Assembly (NCBI GenBank): GCA_000209815.1 | Contig: FP929036.1 | Span: 353,340-417,339, forward strand | Reading direction: 5' to 3' | DNA length: 64,000 bases | Source: Butyrivibrio fibrisolvens 16/4 | GTDB taxonomy: Bacteria; Bacillota; Clostridia; Lachnospirales; Lachnospiraceae | Shown: positions 1-9,466 of the stretch, one piece after another | How the letters are laid out: each line of letters begins with the position of its first letter | Numbering within the stretch: the first letter of the stretch is position 1 | Notes under the pieces: generated by a model | Told to the model about the DNA's origin: nothing | The model's input: only the letters and a program-made list of their open reading frames with translations | The model's database searches: none | Position numbers and translations under genes: made by a program

Positions 1-22
1 ATTTAACATTTGCATCAATCAA

Positions 23-54
23 TATAATATAAACAAATATTAATTAATAAGGAG
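23..54 (+). promoter_or_regulatory. -10 box and ribosome site of peptide gene 1
   Basis: A perfect TATAAT lies at 23-28. AAGGAG at 49-54 sits 8 bases before the ATG at 63. The -35 region would fall at or before the window start and only a weak ATTTAA is visible there. The same AAGGAG with the same 8-base spacing precedes peptide gene 2 at 57850. Confidence 0.6.
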
Positions 55-62
55 AAACCCTA

Positions 63-197
63 ATGAAATCAGTAAGAAAAATATTTATAGTGCTAATTAT
101 ATCACTTTTACTTTCGGCTACAGCCTCCCACTCACTCTACCAACCTTGTAACAATGGATCAGAGGAAATAGAAGAAGTTTTTAACTCATCTCTATAA
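63..197 (+). CDS. Small secreted peptide, candidate signalling pro-peptide (module 1)
   Basis: This 44-residue ORF has a strong ribosome site and a perfect -10 box. Residues 1-6 (MKSVRK) are basic, residues 7-18 are a hydrophobic core (IFIVLIISLLLS), and ATASHS looks like a signal peptidase region. A polar acidic tail follows, ending in EEIEEVFNSSL. It is not a family I recognise. Its place, tail to tail with an RRNPP-like regulator (46-base gap, no terminator between), and the same arrangement at 57850, suggest an exported peptide whose C-terminal piece is sensed by that regulator. Export and sensing are inference. It could instead be a small lipoprotein-like or toxin peptide, or an orphan signal-bearing ORF. 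Confidence 0.62.
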   Translation: MKSVRKIFIVLIISLLLSATASHSLYQPCNNGSEEIEEVFNSSL

Positions 198-243
198 AAA
201 TTTGCCATCTTGTTCTCACAGAAGTCACACAACTTTACAGACC

Positions 244-1989
244 TTAAGACACCTTTATTATATACATCAAGTGTGGCTTCTTTTTTTCTGCTTCATAATT
301 ATTCCAATAAATATTATAATTGGCCCGATATAATCCATGAAACCTTTTTAATCTAAAAGAATTTCTTATTATCTTTTCAGAAATATCGTTTGAATCATCA
401 TACTCCCCTAGATTCCCTACCATACTTGCTTCCCAATCTTTTACTAATTCATAAATAGGAAAATGTGAAAGTAATACCTCATTTTTAAGTTCATATAAGC
501 TGCAATCTAAAAATCGTCTATAACAGCTATTAAAGTCTTCTTGCGTTGCAATGTTGTATAACAGAACTTTTTCTCCTTCAGTGAAAAAAAACATTGATGC
601 CTGATTTAAATTATGATCTATTGACAGCTTCCAGGCTTTCTTTAAATTTGCTATATAAATTTGCTTTTCTATACCATTCTCAAATCTTTTCCTCACATTT
701 ACCATCCGTATAATTGCCTGTCTATTAGGTATGTATCTCTTATCTAGTTTATCAACTAGATATTCTATAATTTCAAATGCTTCCTCATACTTTTTCTGAT
801 TAATAAAGACCTTATACTTATTAAATGTTCTAATCATTTTTACATCATCAGTAATTATTTCGGCGCGCCTATACGCTCCTATCAGATTCAATTTTGAAAA
901 CAAACCTTGCATCACATACATCTGTGGTTTTGAATGCTTTGCCTCTATCCTCTCAAGTGTTCTTACAGTACAAACTCCGTCCGCTAACTCGGCCCGCGAA
1001 ATACCAAACATTCTCCTTCTCGTATGAATGACATCTGCTATACAATAAATAATTGAATCTCTGTAAATGTATCCACTCCGACTCATAGGAATATCTGTCG
1101 CATATTTTCCTTCAAAATCATCTAATATTTTAACAACTTCCTTCTCCAATATCAGTTCATCTGAATGATATTTTAGAGTTGATGCCAATTTTTCTCTTGC
1201 TTCTACAAGTTCCTTTAGATAATAAAATCTTTCTGTGTTTTTTAGTACTCGAATAGCTCGTTCCGTATGTTCCCATAGTTTTCTATAATCCCAAGAAATA
1301 TTTGCCTTTCCTACCCCTTGAAATAAAACATAATCAGCAAATGGCAATACTTTAGCTTTTGCTATATCATCAAGTGCTGAATCTTCTACCAAATCTATAA
1401 ATCTGTCATATTTCAGTATGATTTCTCTTACATCTGTGCCATTAGAGACACTTACTCTATAGCTAACCCACTTGATAACATAATAAATTTCCACAGGTGA
1501 CAGAAATATTCTCGAACTATCGCAGTCAAAAATCTCTTTATCAACAGTAAGTCCAACTATCTCCTCATATATACTAAGTAATTCTTTGGAACTAGCTCCA
1601 GCCTGTTCTGTAAATCTAGCTTTCATATCTAATAGAAACTGTTTCTCAATAGCGCTGACAGGATTCCAGCTAGTAACTATCAAATCAAATAGATTTCTTG
1701 CTTCCTCCCATTTAGCTTCCTCTATCAAGCATATTAGTTTCTGCTTTTGTATCCAACGTTCATACTCATCATACTGAACATAATCCTCATACCCTTCTGA
1801 GGAAATCCCCAGTCTGGCCATTATTCTATTTCGCATTAAATAATCTGGAAGTCTTTCTCCATTAAGAATGTAATGCATTTGTGTAGATGAACATAAACCT
1901 CTTCCAACCTGTTCTGGCAAGACACCTCTATCCCTTATAACTGACTCTAATAAAATGTGATATCCAATTAAATCTTTTTCGTACTTCAT
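244..1989 (-). CDS. RRNPP-like peptide-sensing transcription regulator, two HTH motifs (module 1)
   Basis: The protein has 581 residues and two XRE-type helix-turn-helix segments. One is N-terminal, about residues 10-62, with VGRGLCSSTQ. The second is internal, about 317-370, with LADGVCTVRTLERIE. The [AG]-x-G-[LIV]-C-[ST] pattern matches the LAEGICSVSYLS hallmark of PlcR/NprR/Rgg-type HTH domains. The rest is helical and repeat-like, as expected for TPR peptide-binding domains. The second regulator in this window has the same layout and length. The gene faces peptide gene 1 and no terminator separates them, so the two transcripts probably overlap. The sense A7 run at 281-287 is a risk: one extra base there would carry the frame to 137, antisense through the peptide gene. 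Peptide sensing is inferred from family and context. Confidence 0.72.
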   Translation of the reverse strand: MKYEKDLIGYHILLESVIRDRGVLPEQVGRGLCSSTQMHYILNGERLPDYLMRNRIMARLGISSEGYEDYVQYDEYERWIQKQKLICLIEEAKWEEARNLFDLIVTSWNPVSAIEKQFLLDMKARFTEQAGASSKELLSIYEEIVGLTVDKEIFDCDSSRIFLSPVEIYYVIKWVSYRVSVSNGTDVREIILKYDRFIDLVEDSALDDIAKAKVLPFADYVLFQGVGKANISWDYRKLWEHTERAIRVLKNTERFYYLKELVEAREKLASTLKYHSDELILEKEVVKILDDFEGKYATDIPMSRSGYIYRDSIIYCIADVIHTRRRMFGISRAELADGVCTVRTLERIEAKHSKPQMYVMQGLFSKLNLIGAYRRAEIITDDVKMIRTFNKYKVFINQKKYEEAFEIIEYLVDKLDKRYIPNRQAIIRMVNVRKRFENGIEKQIYIANLKKAWKLSIDHNLNQASMFFFTEGEKVLLYNIATQEDFNSCYRRFLDCSLYELKNEVLLSHFPIYELVKDWEASMVGNLGEYDDSNDISEKIIRNSFRLKRFHGLYRANYNIYWNNYEAEKKKPHLMYIIKVS

Positions 1990-2010
1990 AACTTTTTCTT
2001 ATCCCAAAAT

Positions 2011-2042
2011 TTAAGCACCTCGAATTAATTCGAGATGCTTAA
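2011..2042 (-). terminator. Perfectly centred palindrome: sbcC terminator or regulator operator
   Basis: The arms TTAAGCACCTCGAATT and AATTCGAGATGCTTAA match with one difference, which is a G-U wobble in minus-strand RNA. It begins 4 bases after the corrected sbcC stop at 2046 and is followed by AAATTTT on the minus strand, so a sbcCD terminator is the simplest reading. It also lies just downstream of a -10 box for the regulator gene, where an operator would sit. Confidence 0.6.
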
Positions 2043-2044
2043 AT

Positions 2045-2072
2045 ATTATAACCTACTATCATGACATGTAAA
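2045..2072 (-). promoter_or_regulatory. Promoter of regulator 1
   Basis: Read on the minus strand, TTTACA (2067-2072), 16 bases, then TATAAT (2045-2050). It overlaps the last codons of sbcC. Transcription would start near 2038, inside the palindrome at 2011-2042. Confidence 0.5.
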
Positions 2073-4716
2073 ATACACTGTCTGCCTGTCGGCTGCAATC
2101 TTATGAAGGAGCTTTAGAGACTCCTTTATTTTTTGTCATCGAGATTTGTGAATGGATCATCCAAAATAAGGATTGGCTTCTCATCTGGGTAGAGCACGTC
2201 TACAAGGGCGAGACGTGAGCAAAGTGCCACCAAATCCTGATAGCCCTGTGAAAGGTACTCAGCGCTCTTTGTGCTTCCAGAATAAGAAAGCTTTATATTT
2301 AAATCCATATCCAGCTCGAAGTCATCAATGGCATAGCCAGACTTTGTGCCATCTGGGCTATCCAAAAGACTAAGATATTTGTGCAATCCGTTCTGAAGCG
2401 GTTGCATATATTTCGACAGGAAGCTCTCTCTTGATTTCTGAAGGAAATCTTCTGTCTTTGCAAGGATATCTGCGTTCTTCTTATATTCCTTTTCCTGCTC
2501 CTCCAGACGCTCAATCTGCTCTGCAATATCTGCCAAGCGCTCCACCTCTTCGAGGGCCTGAGAAAGATTGTCCTTCTCTTGGATAATCTGACGATTCAGC
2601 TCCATAATCTGCTCATCAAGTGCTATCTGTTGCTGCTGCAAATCATCCACTGACTGTACCTGTTCATTTACATCATACATGGATTCAAAATTCGCTATTT
2701 CTTCCTTAAGCTGATTTACTCGCTGAGAAACTGCCTCATACTCTCGTTTTTAATTCCTATAACCTGAACCTTTTCAGCTCTATCGAGACTTTCATCAATA
2801 GGAAAATTTTTCAACACGTTATTTATATCAGCAGTCATTGTACGAATAGTGTTTTCGTGGCGCGCCATCTCCTCCAGCTTGGCAAGATAATCACTGTATC
2901 TCTGTGCATCCTTTTTCAGCTGAGCAAGAAATTCGTATTCGCCACCCATATCATAAAGATTGATTCCATAGGCTGACGCAAAAGGTTGAATCTTTGTGTA
3001 CAGTTCCAGCTGTAAATCAGCCAGCTCATCAAGTGTGCCTTCCGCCTCCTGATGACGAGACTGCTCCTCCGCCATCAAATGCCTGTATTGATCCAGCTTA
3101 CGGCGAATCTCATATACATTTTCCTGCATTGTGGATGCCCTGGTCAGTAGGAAATGAGAAAGGAATTCCTCGCACTCCTCCTCAAGTTCTCTAAGCTCCA
3201 GCTTGCTGACCTCCAAGGAATCCTCTTCCTCTGCGATTCGCTCCGCATAGTCTAGGGCCGTTTCCATCTTTGTTTTATAAGCACGACGGCCTGTAATAAG
3301 AAGAATGAGCAAATCCAGCATCACGGCCACAAAGCTGCCTATTTCTATTATGCGACCTACCTGATCATTGATAAATCTGGTAAATACTACTCCTGTTAAA
3401 ATAAAAATAACCAGAAGAATAGTTCCCAATATATGCCATACCGTAATACTCTTTGACTTGCTGTGGCGCTCCTCTGCATCACGTTCTGCAATAAGTGTAA
3501 TGAGTCTTTCGTTGCTCTGATCTACTCTGGCGCTGATACCAGTAATAAGAGTAGTCTGATGCTCTATGTGAGCCAGCTGCTCATCTGTAGGAACCATTTT
3601 ATCAAAGAAGAATTTTAACTCTGTTAATTGACGATTAGACTCCTCTGAAAGCTTAGCATGCTCTGCCTTCGCTCTAAGCTCCGAAAGATTAGACGCCATC
3701 TTGTTCCAGATAGCAAATTCTCCCTCATCAGGAATCCTGTCCTCAAAAGGTTTTTCAAAAACAGGAGTCTCCTTTTCCTGCTCATCATTAAGAACGTTCA
3801 CAGCTCTTTCGTGAACTGATAAATCGCGCTCTGTCTGCTCCAGGATAACCAGCTCTTCATCTGTTGGAAGTCCTGCTGCAAAAAAGCTATTAAGCTGCTC
3901 CATATGTTCCAGCTCTTTGCCCAGGTTTTCCTTGTGAAGCTTGTAAGCTCCCAGCTCCTGCTCCTTTTTACTCTGAAGCTGAATTGTCTCGGCAAGCTTT
4001 GCTTTATCGGCTGTAAGCTTATCTATATTTGCCTGTTTTTCCTCCACCAGGCAGCTCATAGCCTCTACACTTTCCTCTATGGCTGGAAGCTTTTCATACT
4101 CTTCCTTGCAGCGATTAATCTCCATCTTAACAGCGTAAAGCTTTCCTGGATTAATCTTGGAATTGCGTGTGTAGTTAGTTTTAGCATCCTTCACACTCTT
4201 TAATGCCACATCAAAATTACTAATATCATCCTTTGCTGCTGCAAGATTTCCCATCTTCGCATTAAGAGAATCTGTCATTGCAGTAGCCAGGCTGGTTTGA
4301 GGAATATAGACACTCTTCTCGAAGGAATCTCTATCTACACGGAATAATTCCTCGCCAATATTCTCGCTATAATCGTCAGAAAGAAGCCCTGTTACATTAT
4401 CGTACAGAGCAAAGGTATCATCCTTATCTGACTGGCCAAAGGTACGCTCAATGCGGTACTCCTTGCCCTTAGCCTGAAAAACTATATTTCCACCGCAAAC
4501 ACTTCCGTCCCAAGGCAGATAGTGATTGCGCTCTAATAATTTCTTTTTTGTATTTGGAGAATACTCCAGGCCATAAAACATAGCCTTAATAAACACAGAG
4601 AAGGTGGTCTTGCCCCATCCATTCTCCTGTAAAACGGAATTGAACCCATCTTCAAAATTGAACTTAAATTCATTAATTTTGCCAAAATGGGCGATATAAC
4701 AAGATACTATTTTCAT
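2046..4716 (-). CDS. SbcC/YhaN-like AAA ATPase, DNA repair (two homopolymer frameshifts)
   Basis: This is the ATPase partner of the adjacent phosphoesterase, in the Rad50/SbcC group. Walker A is NGWGKTTFS near residue 33, long coiled coils follow, and the C-terminal part has LSQGYQDLVALCSRLALVD (signature) and LILDDPFTNLDDKK (Walker B). Two short A-runs break the frame: T5 at 2747-2751 and T6 at 2129-2134 on the plus strand. Adding one base at each joins the pieces into about 890 residues and restores the family ending KIKESLKLLHKIAADRQ, then VYFTCHDSRL. Unlike classical SbcC, two hydrophobic segments lie in mid-chain (about 420-470), as I recall for YhaN-type proteins, suggesting membrane association. 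The start overlaps the sbcD-like stop by 4 bases. Confidence 0.85.
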
Positions 4717-5798
4717 TCGATATCCTCCCCCAGAATGGCTCTTATACCAAGCTCAATTATTTTTGCTTTTTCATCCTCATCCATATCCTGTGCCTGCACC
4801 AGACGGACAAACTCTCCCTTAAGAGATTTGTCGTAGAGGAAGCTGTCGTAATCTACCATGGTCTTTGTACGGTCATAGCATTTTACGAAGAAATATTTAT
4901 TCTCAAAATTTCTAACGAAACGAACAATATCCAGCTCATCATCCAGCTCACGCTCACCTGTAATGACAAACTTAATCATATCCTGTGGGTCCACATCATC
5001 TATTAGACGTTTAGCCTTATTGATGGCTCCCTGTAGATCCATCTCTGCCTTAACATTTACTTCGATTTCGTGGAGACGTCTCTTTGCAAATGGAATAAAT
5101 TCTGCTTCGATTTTGCCATCATTGATTTCCATAAGAACAAAGCCCTTATCCCCTGTCTCATCAAAGCCACGGCCCTCTAGACAGCCTGGATAACAGTATA
5201 CGCCTCTGTCATCAAGCTGCTCGTAGATATACTTATGGACGTGCCCTAATGCAAGATAGTCTATGAACTTTCCTTTAAGTGTGGTGGTATTAACGATTTC
5301 TGCACCATCCTTGCCATCATAATCAGACTGCTGACCATGAAGCATAACGATATTAGTGGCTGCAGAATCCAATACGAGACGCTGTGCCAATGTGGATGCA
5401 TTGGTAGAATTGAGCTCCATGCCTGTAATAACAACGTCCTCACATGTGTAGCTAGTCCAGCTCTCGGAATTAAACATATGGAAATTAGAGGGAATTGTAT
5501 CAATTCCCTCTTCCATAAAATCACATCTGTCATGATTTCCCTTGAGATAGTAAAAATCTATCTCCGGGTGGGAAACAATCTGCTCTACCACACGCTTTTT
5601 AACTTCTTTACGAATGTGTGGCTTGTCAAATAAATCTCCCGCTATAAGAATCGCTCTAACCTGATTTGCCTCTGCATATTCGACCATGCGCTCGTAGGTT
5701 TCTATTAATTCTGAACGTCTAAGAAGCGCCTGATCTCTATCTAAATTGCTCTCCATTTTGGAGTCCAGATGCAAGTCAGCACAATGAATAATACGCAT
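4713..5798 (-). CDS. SbcD/YhaO-like metallophosphoesterase (DNA exonuclease)
   Basis: A 361-residue calcineurin-like phosphoesterase. The metal-binding motifs appear in order: DLHLDS (residues 8-13), GDLFD, GNHD, a lone HGQ and GHVH. This is the Mre11/SbcD pattern, cutting DNA ends or hairpins together with the SbcC-type ATPase. The C-terminal half (FAKRRLHEIEVNV onward) is the capping and partner-binding region. ATGA overlap with the ATPase start shows translational coupling. It starts the two-gene operon, with only about 70 bases between it and the chemoreceptor stop. Confidence 0.88.
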   Translation of the reverse strand: MRIIHCADLHLDSKMESNLDRDQALLRRSELIETYERMVEYAEANQVRAILIAGDLFDKPHIRKEVKKRVVEQIVSHPEIDFYYLKGNHDRCDFMEEGIDTIPSNFHMFNSESWTSYTCEDVVITGMELNSTNASTLAQRLVLDSAATNIVMLHGQQSDYDGKDGAEIVNTTTLKGKFIDYLALGHVHKYIYEQLDDRGVYCYPGCLEGRGFDETGDKGFVLMEINDGKIEAEFIPFAKRRLHEIEVNVKAEMDLQGAINKAKRLIDDVDPQDMIKFVITGERELDDELDIVRFVRNFENKYFFVKCYDRTKTMVDYDSFLYDKSLKGEFVRLVQAQDMDEDEKAKIIELGIRAILGEDIE

Positions 5799-5868
5799 AC
5801 AATCTCCCTAACATTAATTCTCCCCATATATGATAATATTAGTGCGGTTTTGTGTCTAGCATTTTAAA

Positions 5869-7926
5869 CTATTCACTTAGCTTAAACTGACTAACAACTC
5901 TTGAAAGATCGTCAGAGATAGAATTCTGGTCATCTGACATATCATTAATGTTAGATACAGTACCTGAAAGGTGATCTATAGAATCCATGACCTCACCGCT
6001 GTTAGCCGCAGTATTCTGTGTTGCCTCCGCAATATTCTGCAGTGCAAGACGCACCTCGCTCATTATATTCTGAATAGAATCAGTCATTATTGAAAGCTGC
6101 TCTGAACTATTCTTTATGTTCTCCGCATCCTGTCCGTATCTTTCTGCTACACCAACGAAGTTCTTGTAATCAGGTGTAACAGTATCTGATACATAATCAA
6201 GAAGTGACTTAGCATTTGTTGAAAGACCTTCAAATGCATCCTTGATTGCAGAAATAGTTTCCTGAATCTTTTCTACAGAATCAGAGGTCTGACCTGCAAG
6301 TTTTCCAATCTCTGTTGCTACTACCGCAAAGCCCTTGCCCTGCTCACCTGCTCTTGCTGCCTCAATAGATGCATTAAGAGAAAGCAATGTAATCTGGTCA
6401 GCAATATCAGCAATAACACTGGCCATCTCACCAATATTTTCAACAACCTGAGACTGAGAAATACTTTCCTCTAACTTCTCCTGGAAGCTAGCCTGAAGGG
6501 TCTGAGATTTATCAAAGGCCTCCTGGCTGTTCTTTCCGATTTCAGTTGCACGCTTTTCAATATCAATTGCCAAATCAAGACTATTCTTTGTCTCTTCGTT
6601 AAGGTTATCAGCAGACTGGGCAACCTGATCAACAGAAGCTGAAAGCTCTTCTGTAGCTGCTGATGAATTCATCATATCCGCATTTACAGATGTCATAATA
6701 TCAACAATCTTATCGAATTCTGTCTTCAGCTCCCCTGCTGCAACCTTAAGATTACTGCTGGAATTATTTATCTCAACTGCATAATCAGATATGCTCTGAA
6801 TAACGCCCTTGTTGTTTCCATACATTTCATTAAGGGAATTAGACATTACTGCCAGCTCATCCTTACCCTTTATTGAAAGCTGATTAATAGTAAAATCTCC
6901 ACCTGCCAGCTCTGTGGCAAATTTCTGTACTCTCTTAATAGTCTTGGCTACGCCGCCAATTCCTATAATGATTATTATGATTGCAAGGCAAACTGCAGCG
7001 ATACAAACAAGTACAAGTCTATTAATCAACAGATATATTGGCTGTAGAAGCTCATAACCATCAATGGAAATCATAAATTTCCAACCTGTTTCTTCTATTG
7101 TGTCGTAGAATACCTTGTAATTGGTTTTTCCTTCTTGGTAGCCTGTAACACCTGATGGATTTTTCAAAACATCCTCTGCCATAGCAACAAAGGATGGATT
7201 GGAATCTTCTGACACACTCTTTCCGTCCTGAACCATCTGGTCGTCATGACCTGCTATAAGCAAGCCATTTGCAGCCGTAAGAATACCAACACCAGTCCTT
7301 CCAACCTTAACATTTCCAATTATATCCGTAATTGCGGTAAGCTCAATATCAACAGTTACGCAACCGATTTTCTTGCCTCCTGCAATAATAGGAGTAGAGC
7401 AAGATGACATAACAATTCCTGATGATGGATCATAATATGGGTCAGTAATCATTGCAACATCTGAACCCATAGCATTGGTATAATATTCCTGATTAAAGTA
7501 ATCATACTCGGCATTGCTATAATCCCAGGTAGTTACTGTGGAATTACCATCCTTGTAAACATAAGGGCCATAGTACTGCTGCTCAGGGTCATAAGCATAA
7601 GGCTCAAACCAAAGTCCAGAGCCTAGAACAATGTCATTAGTAGCAATCATATCCTGCAGCATCTTCTCGTAATCGTCCCACTTAGTGTAAGTGTAGGAAT
7701 CTGCTACACTGATAGCAATAGCATCTGCTAAGGTCTTAACATCTCTAAGGTATCCTCCAACGATGGAATTGTTAGCCTTGAGCTCTGCCTCCATTGCCTG
7801 CTGTGTCTTTTCATCTACCAATGCATTACTTGATGTTGCAGACATGATTGTAAGAACAATCTGTGCTAACACAAGCACTGGTAAAATCATAACTAACATC
7901 TTGGTTCCAATCTTCTTGAAATTCAT
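5869..7926 (-). CDS. Methyl-accepting chemotaxis protein with dCache sensor
   Basis: A 685-residue transmembrane chemoreceptor. TM1 is about residues 9-30. A large extracellular dCache-type domain follows (about 33-290, with [20 protein letters not shown]). TM2 is about 300-327, then a HAMP linker, and a long cytoplasmic signalling coiled coil. The hairpin tip has [20 protein letters not shown] near residues 523-545, the conserved CheA/CheW contact. The ligand cannot be read from sequence; dCache domains often bind amino acids or other small molecules. It is followed directly by the phosphorelay genes on the same strand, but no che genes are present in the window. Confidence 0.93.
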   Translation of the reverse strand: MNFKKIGTKMLVMILPVLVLAQIVLTIMSATSSNALVDEKTQQAMEAELKANNSIVGGYLRDVKTLADAIAISVADSYTYTKWDDYEKMLQDMIATNDIVLGSGLWFEPYAYDPEQQYYGPYVYKDGNSTVTTWDYSNAEYDYFNQEYYTNAMGSDVAMITDPYYDPSSGIVMSSCSTPIIAGGKKIGCVTVDIELTAITDIIGNVKVGRTGVGILTAANGLLIAGHDDQMVQDGKSVSEDSNPSFVAMAEDVLKNPSGVTGYQEGKTNYKVFYDTIEETGWKFMISIDGYELLQPIYLLINRLVLVCIAAVCLAIIIIIIGIGGVAKTIKRVQKFATELAGGDFTINQLSIKGKDELAVMSNSLNEMYGNNKGVIQSISDYAVEINNSSSNLKVAAGELKTEFDKIVDIMTSVNADMMNSSAATEELSASVDQVAQSADNLNEETKNSLDLAIDIEKRATEIGKNSQEAFDKSQTLQASFQEKLEESISQSQVVENIGEMASVIADIADQITLLSLNASIEAARAGEQGKGFAVVATEIGKLAGQTSDSVEKIQETISAIKDAFEGLSTNAKSLLDYVSDTVTPDYKNFVGVAERYGQDAENIKNSSEQLSIMTDSIQNIMSEVRLALQNIAEATQNTAANSGEVMDSIDHLSGTVSNINDMSDDQNSISDDLSRVVSQFKLSE

Positions 7927-8005
7927 AGGCGCCCCCCACTAAAAATTTTATTTCAACCTACCATTTCATTCATAACAATTTGTCCCTATATGCTAGTATT
8001 CAGTT

Positions 8006-8770
8006 TCACTCTCCCTGCTTTAAAAATATATTTTCTATAGCATTTATAATTTTCGTCTGCATTGGTGGTTTAACAAAATAACCTGCAGGCTTTAAATCCA
8101 ACACCGCATCTACATGCTCTTTATCCGCTATACCTGTAAGGAAAATTACAGGAACATTTCTGTAGTCTTCCTCGGCTCTTATCATCTCTAATGTCTGTTT
8201 ACCATCCACCACAGGCATTTCATAGTCTAAGATAATAAGATCTGGACTGTCCTGCCCCATAGCCTTCATACACTGTGCTGCTGATGTAGCCAAAGTCACT
8301 CTGTACTTGTCCTGCAACATGTTTCTCATATTTCGAAGAAGCACAGGATTGTCATCTACCACAATGATATGTTTCTTCTCTGTATCAACAATAGCATTTA
8401 TGATGGCATCCGCGTTCATATTAAACTCTTTGCAGATTTCTCGAATTATTATTTCTCGTGATGGCTGAGGAATGTGTCTGCATTGTCCTGAGTAATAGTA
8501 TGAAATGAACATCTGCTTTTTTAATTCTCTTCCATATGTGATAACCGGAAGGGATGGATCATATTCCTGAATAGCCTCAAATACATCCTCGTTTACATTT
8601 TCAAACCCATCAATATCCATCAATACTAAATCAGGCACATACATTTTCAGCATGCTCTTTACTATTTTCCCACTGTCTGTGCATAGCTGGGTGTGAAAAT
8701 GCTGCTCAAGATATGAATTTACATCGCTAGTATCATTACTAAAATCCCCAACAATCAATATTTTTCGCAT
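8006..8770 (-). CDS. Double receiver-domain response regulator
   Basis: This 254-residue protein has two CheY-like receivers and no output domain. The first (1-115) is degenerate: it keeps LVLMDIDG (D52) but has GDF in place of the acidic pair at the N-terminus. The second (about 133-250) is complete: VVDD (139-140), phospho-acceptor D182 in LILDYEMP, T in FLTG and K in VKPP. The start follows CTAAGGAGAATAGAA. With the HPt gene 18 bases upstream and the hybrid kinase before that, it is probably the end point of a phosphorelay acting through protein contact. Confidence 0.88.
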   Translation of the reverse strand: MRKILIVGDFSNDTSDVNSYLEQHFHTQLCTDSGKIVKSMLKMYVPDLVLMDIDGFENVNEDVFEAIQEYDPSLPVITYGRELKKQMFISYYYSGQCRHIPQPSREIIIREICKEFNMNADAIINAIVDTEKKHIIVVDDNPVLLRNMRNMLQDKYRVTLATSAAQCMKAMGQDSPDLIILDYEMPVVDGKQTLEMIRAEEDYRNVPVIFLTGIADKEHVDAVLDLKPAGYFVKPPMQTKIINAIENIFLKQGE

Positions 8771-8788
8771 TTCTATTCTCCTTAGTCC

Positions 8789-9466
8789 TTACATTTGCAA
8801 AACATCTATGTCCATAAATGCTTCATCTTCTTCAAAATTCAAAATATGTATATTTAGCTGGTCTATCTTAACCTGTATATCATCTGGATATCTAAATGCC
8901 ATAATCTGCTTCATTATTTTATCACTTTGATCCGAATTATGACTTCTAAGTGACATCTTAAGCATTTCTAGAAGAGCAAACATCTCATCCATATCCTCAA
9001 TCATTGGTTTTTCTACCTCTGAAGATAGAACGGATAGCCTGTCCTTCATAATATCCATCTCATCAATTAATACTGGTGTAAGCACCTTTATTCTGTCTAT
9101 TTGATTGTCCCTTGCAGCATATTCACAAAGCTTAGCCAATCCTCCTAGAGCAGTGGCTCCTATTGTATTGGACATGCTCTTAATGGCATGTACTTTTATT
9201 CTGTAATCCTCAATTGGGAAGCTGTCGCTATCAATCTCGTTGTAATATCTTAATACTTCATCTCTTTCGTATCCAATTGAATCATAATAATCAACTGCAG
9301 TCTGAAAAACCATATTTGCCTCTGGGAAATGAAGCAAGGCATAATCCCAATCCACTCCCTCTATCTCCGGAAGCTCAACCTGCTTTACCCTGTTCTTTCT
9401 GGCTTCATCAGTTGCATTTGTCTCGTGATATTCCAGAAGGTCTTCTGGAAGGAAATCACGAATCAT
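8789..9466 (-). CDS. HPt-domain phosphotransfer protein
   Basis: A 225-residue protein with an HPt four-helix motif, KVHAIKSMSNTIGATALGGLA, whose H93 is the expected phosphorylated histidine. A C-terminal helical region of about 90 residues is not recognised. It overlaps the hybrid kinase by 4 bases (ATGA), so the two are made together. The expected role is to move phosphate from the kinase receiver to the double-receiver protein downstream. Start and function are well supported by synteny and motif. Confidence 0.85.
   Translation of the reverse strand: MIRDFLPEDLLEYHETNATDEARKNRVKQVELPEIEGVDWDYALLHFPEANMVFQTAVDYYDSIGYERDEVLRYYNEIDSDSFPIEDYRIKVHAIKSMSNTIGATALGGLAKLCEYAARDNQIDRIKVLTPVLIDEMDIMKDRLSVLSSEVEKPMIEDMDEMFALLEMLKMSLRSHNSDQSDKIMKQIMAFRYPDDIQVKIDQLNIHILNFEEDEAFMDIDVLQM

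Noticed and set aside
2126-2680. Separate 184-residue ATPase fragment
   Set aside because: It is the C-terminal part of the SbcC-like ATPase, joined by correcting one homopolymer base.
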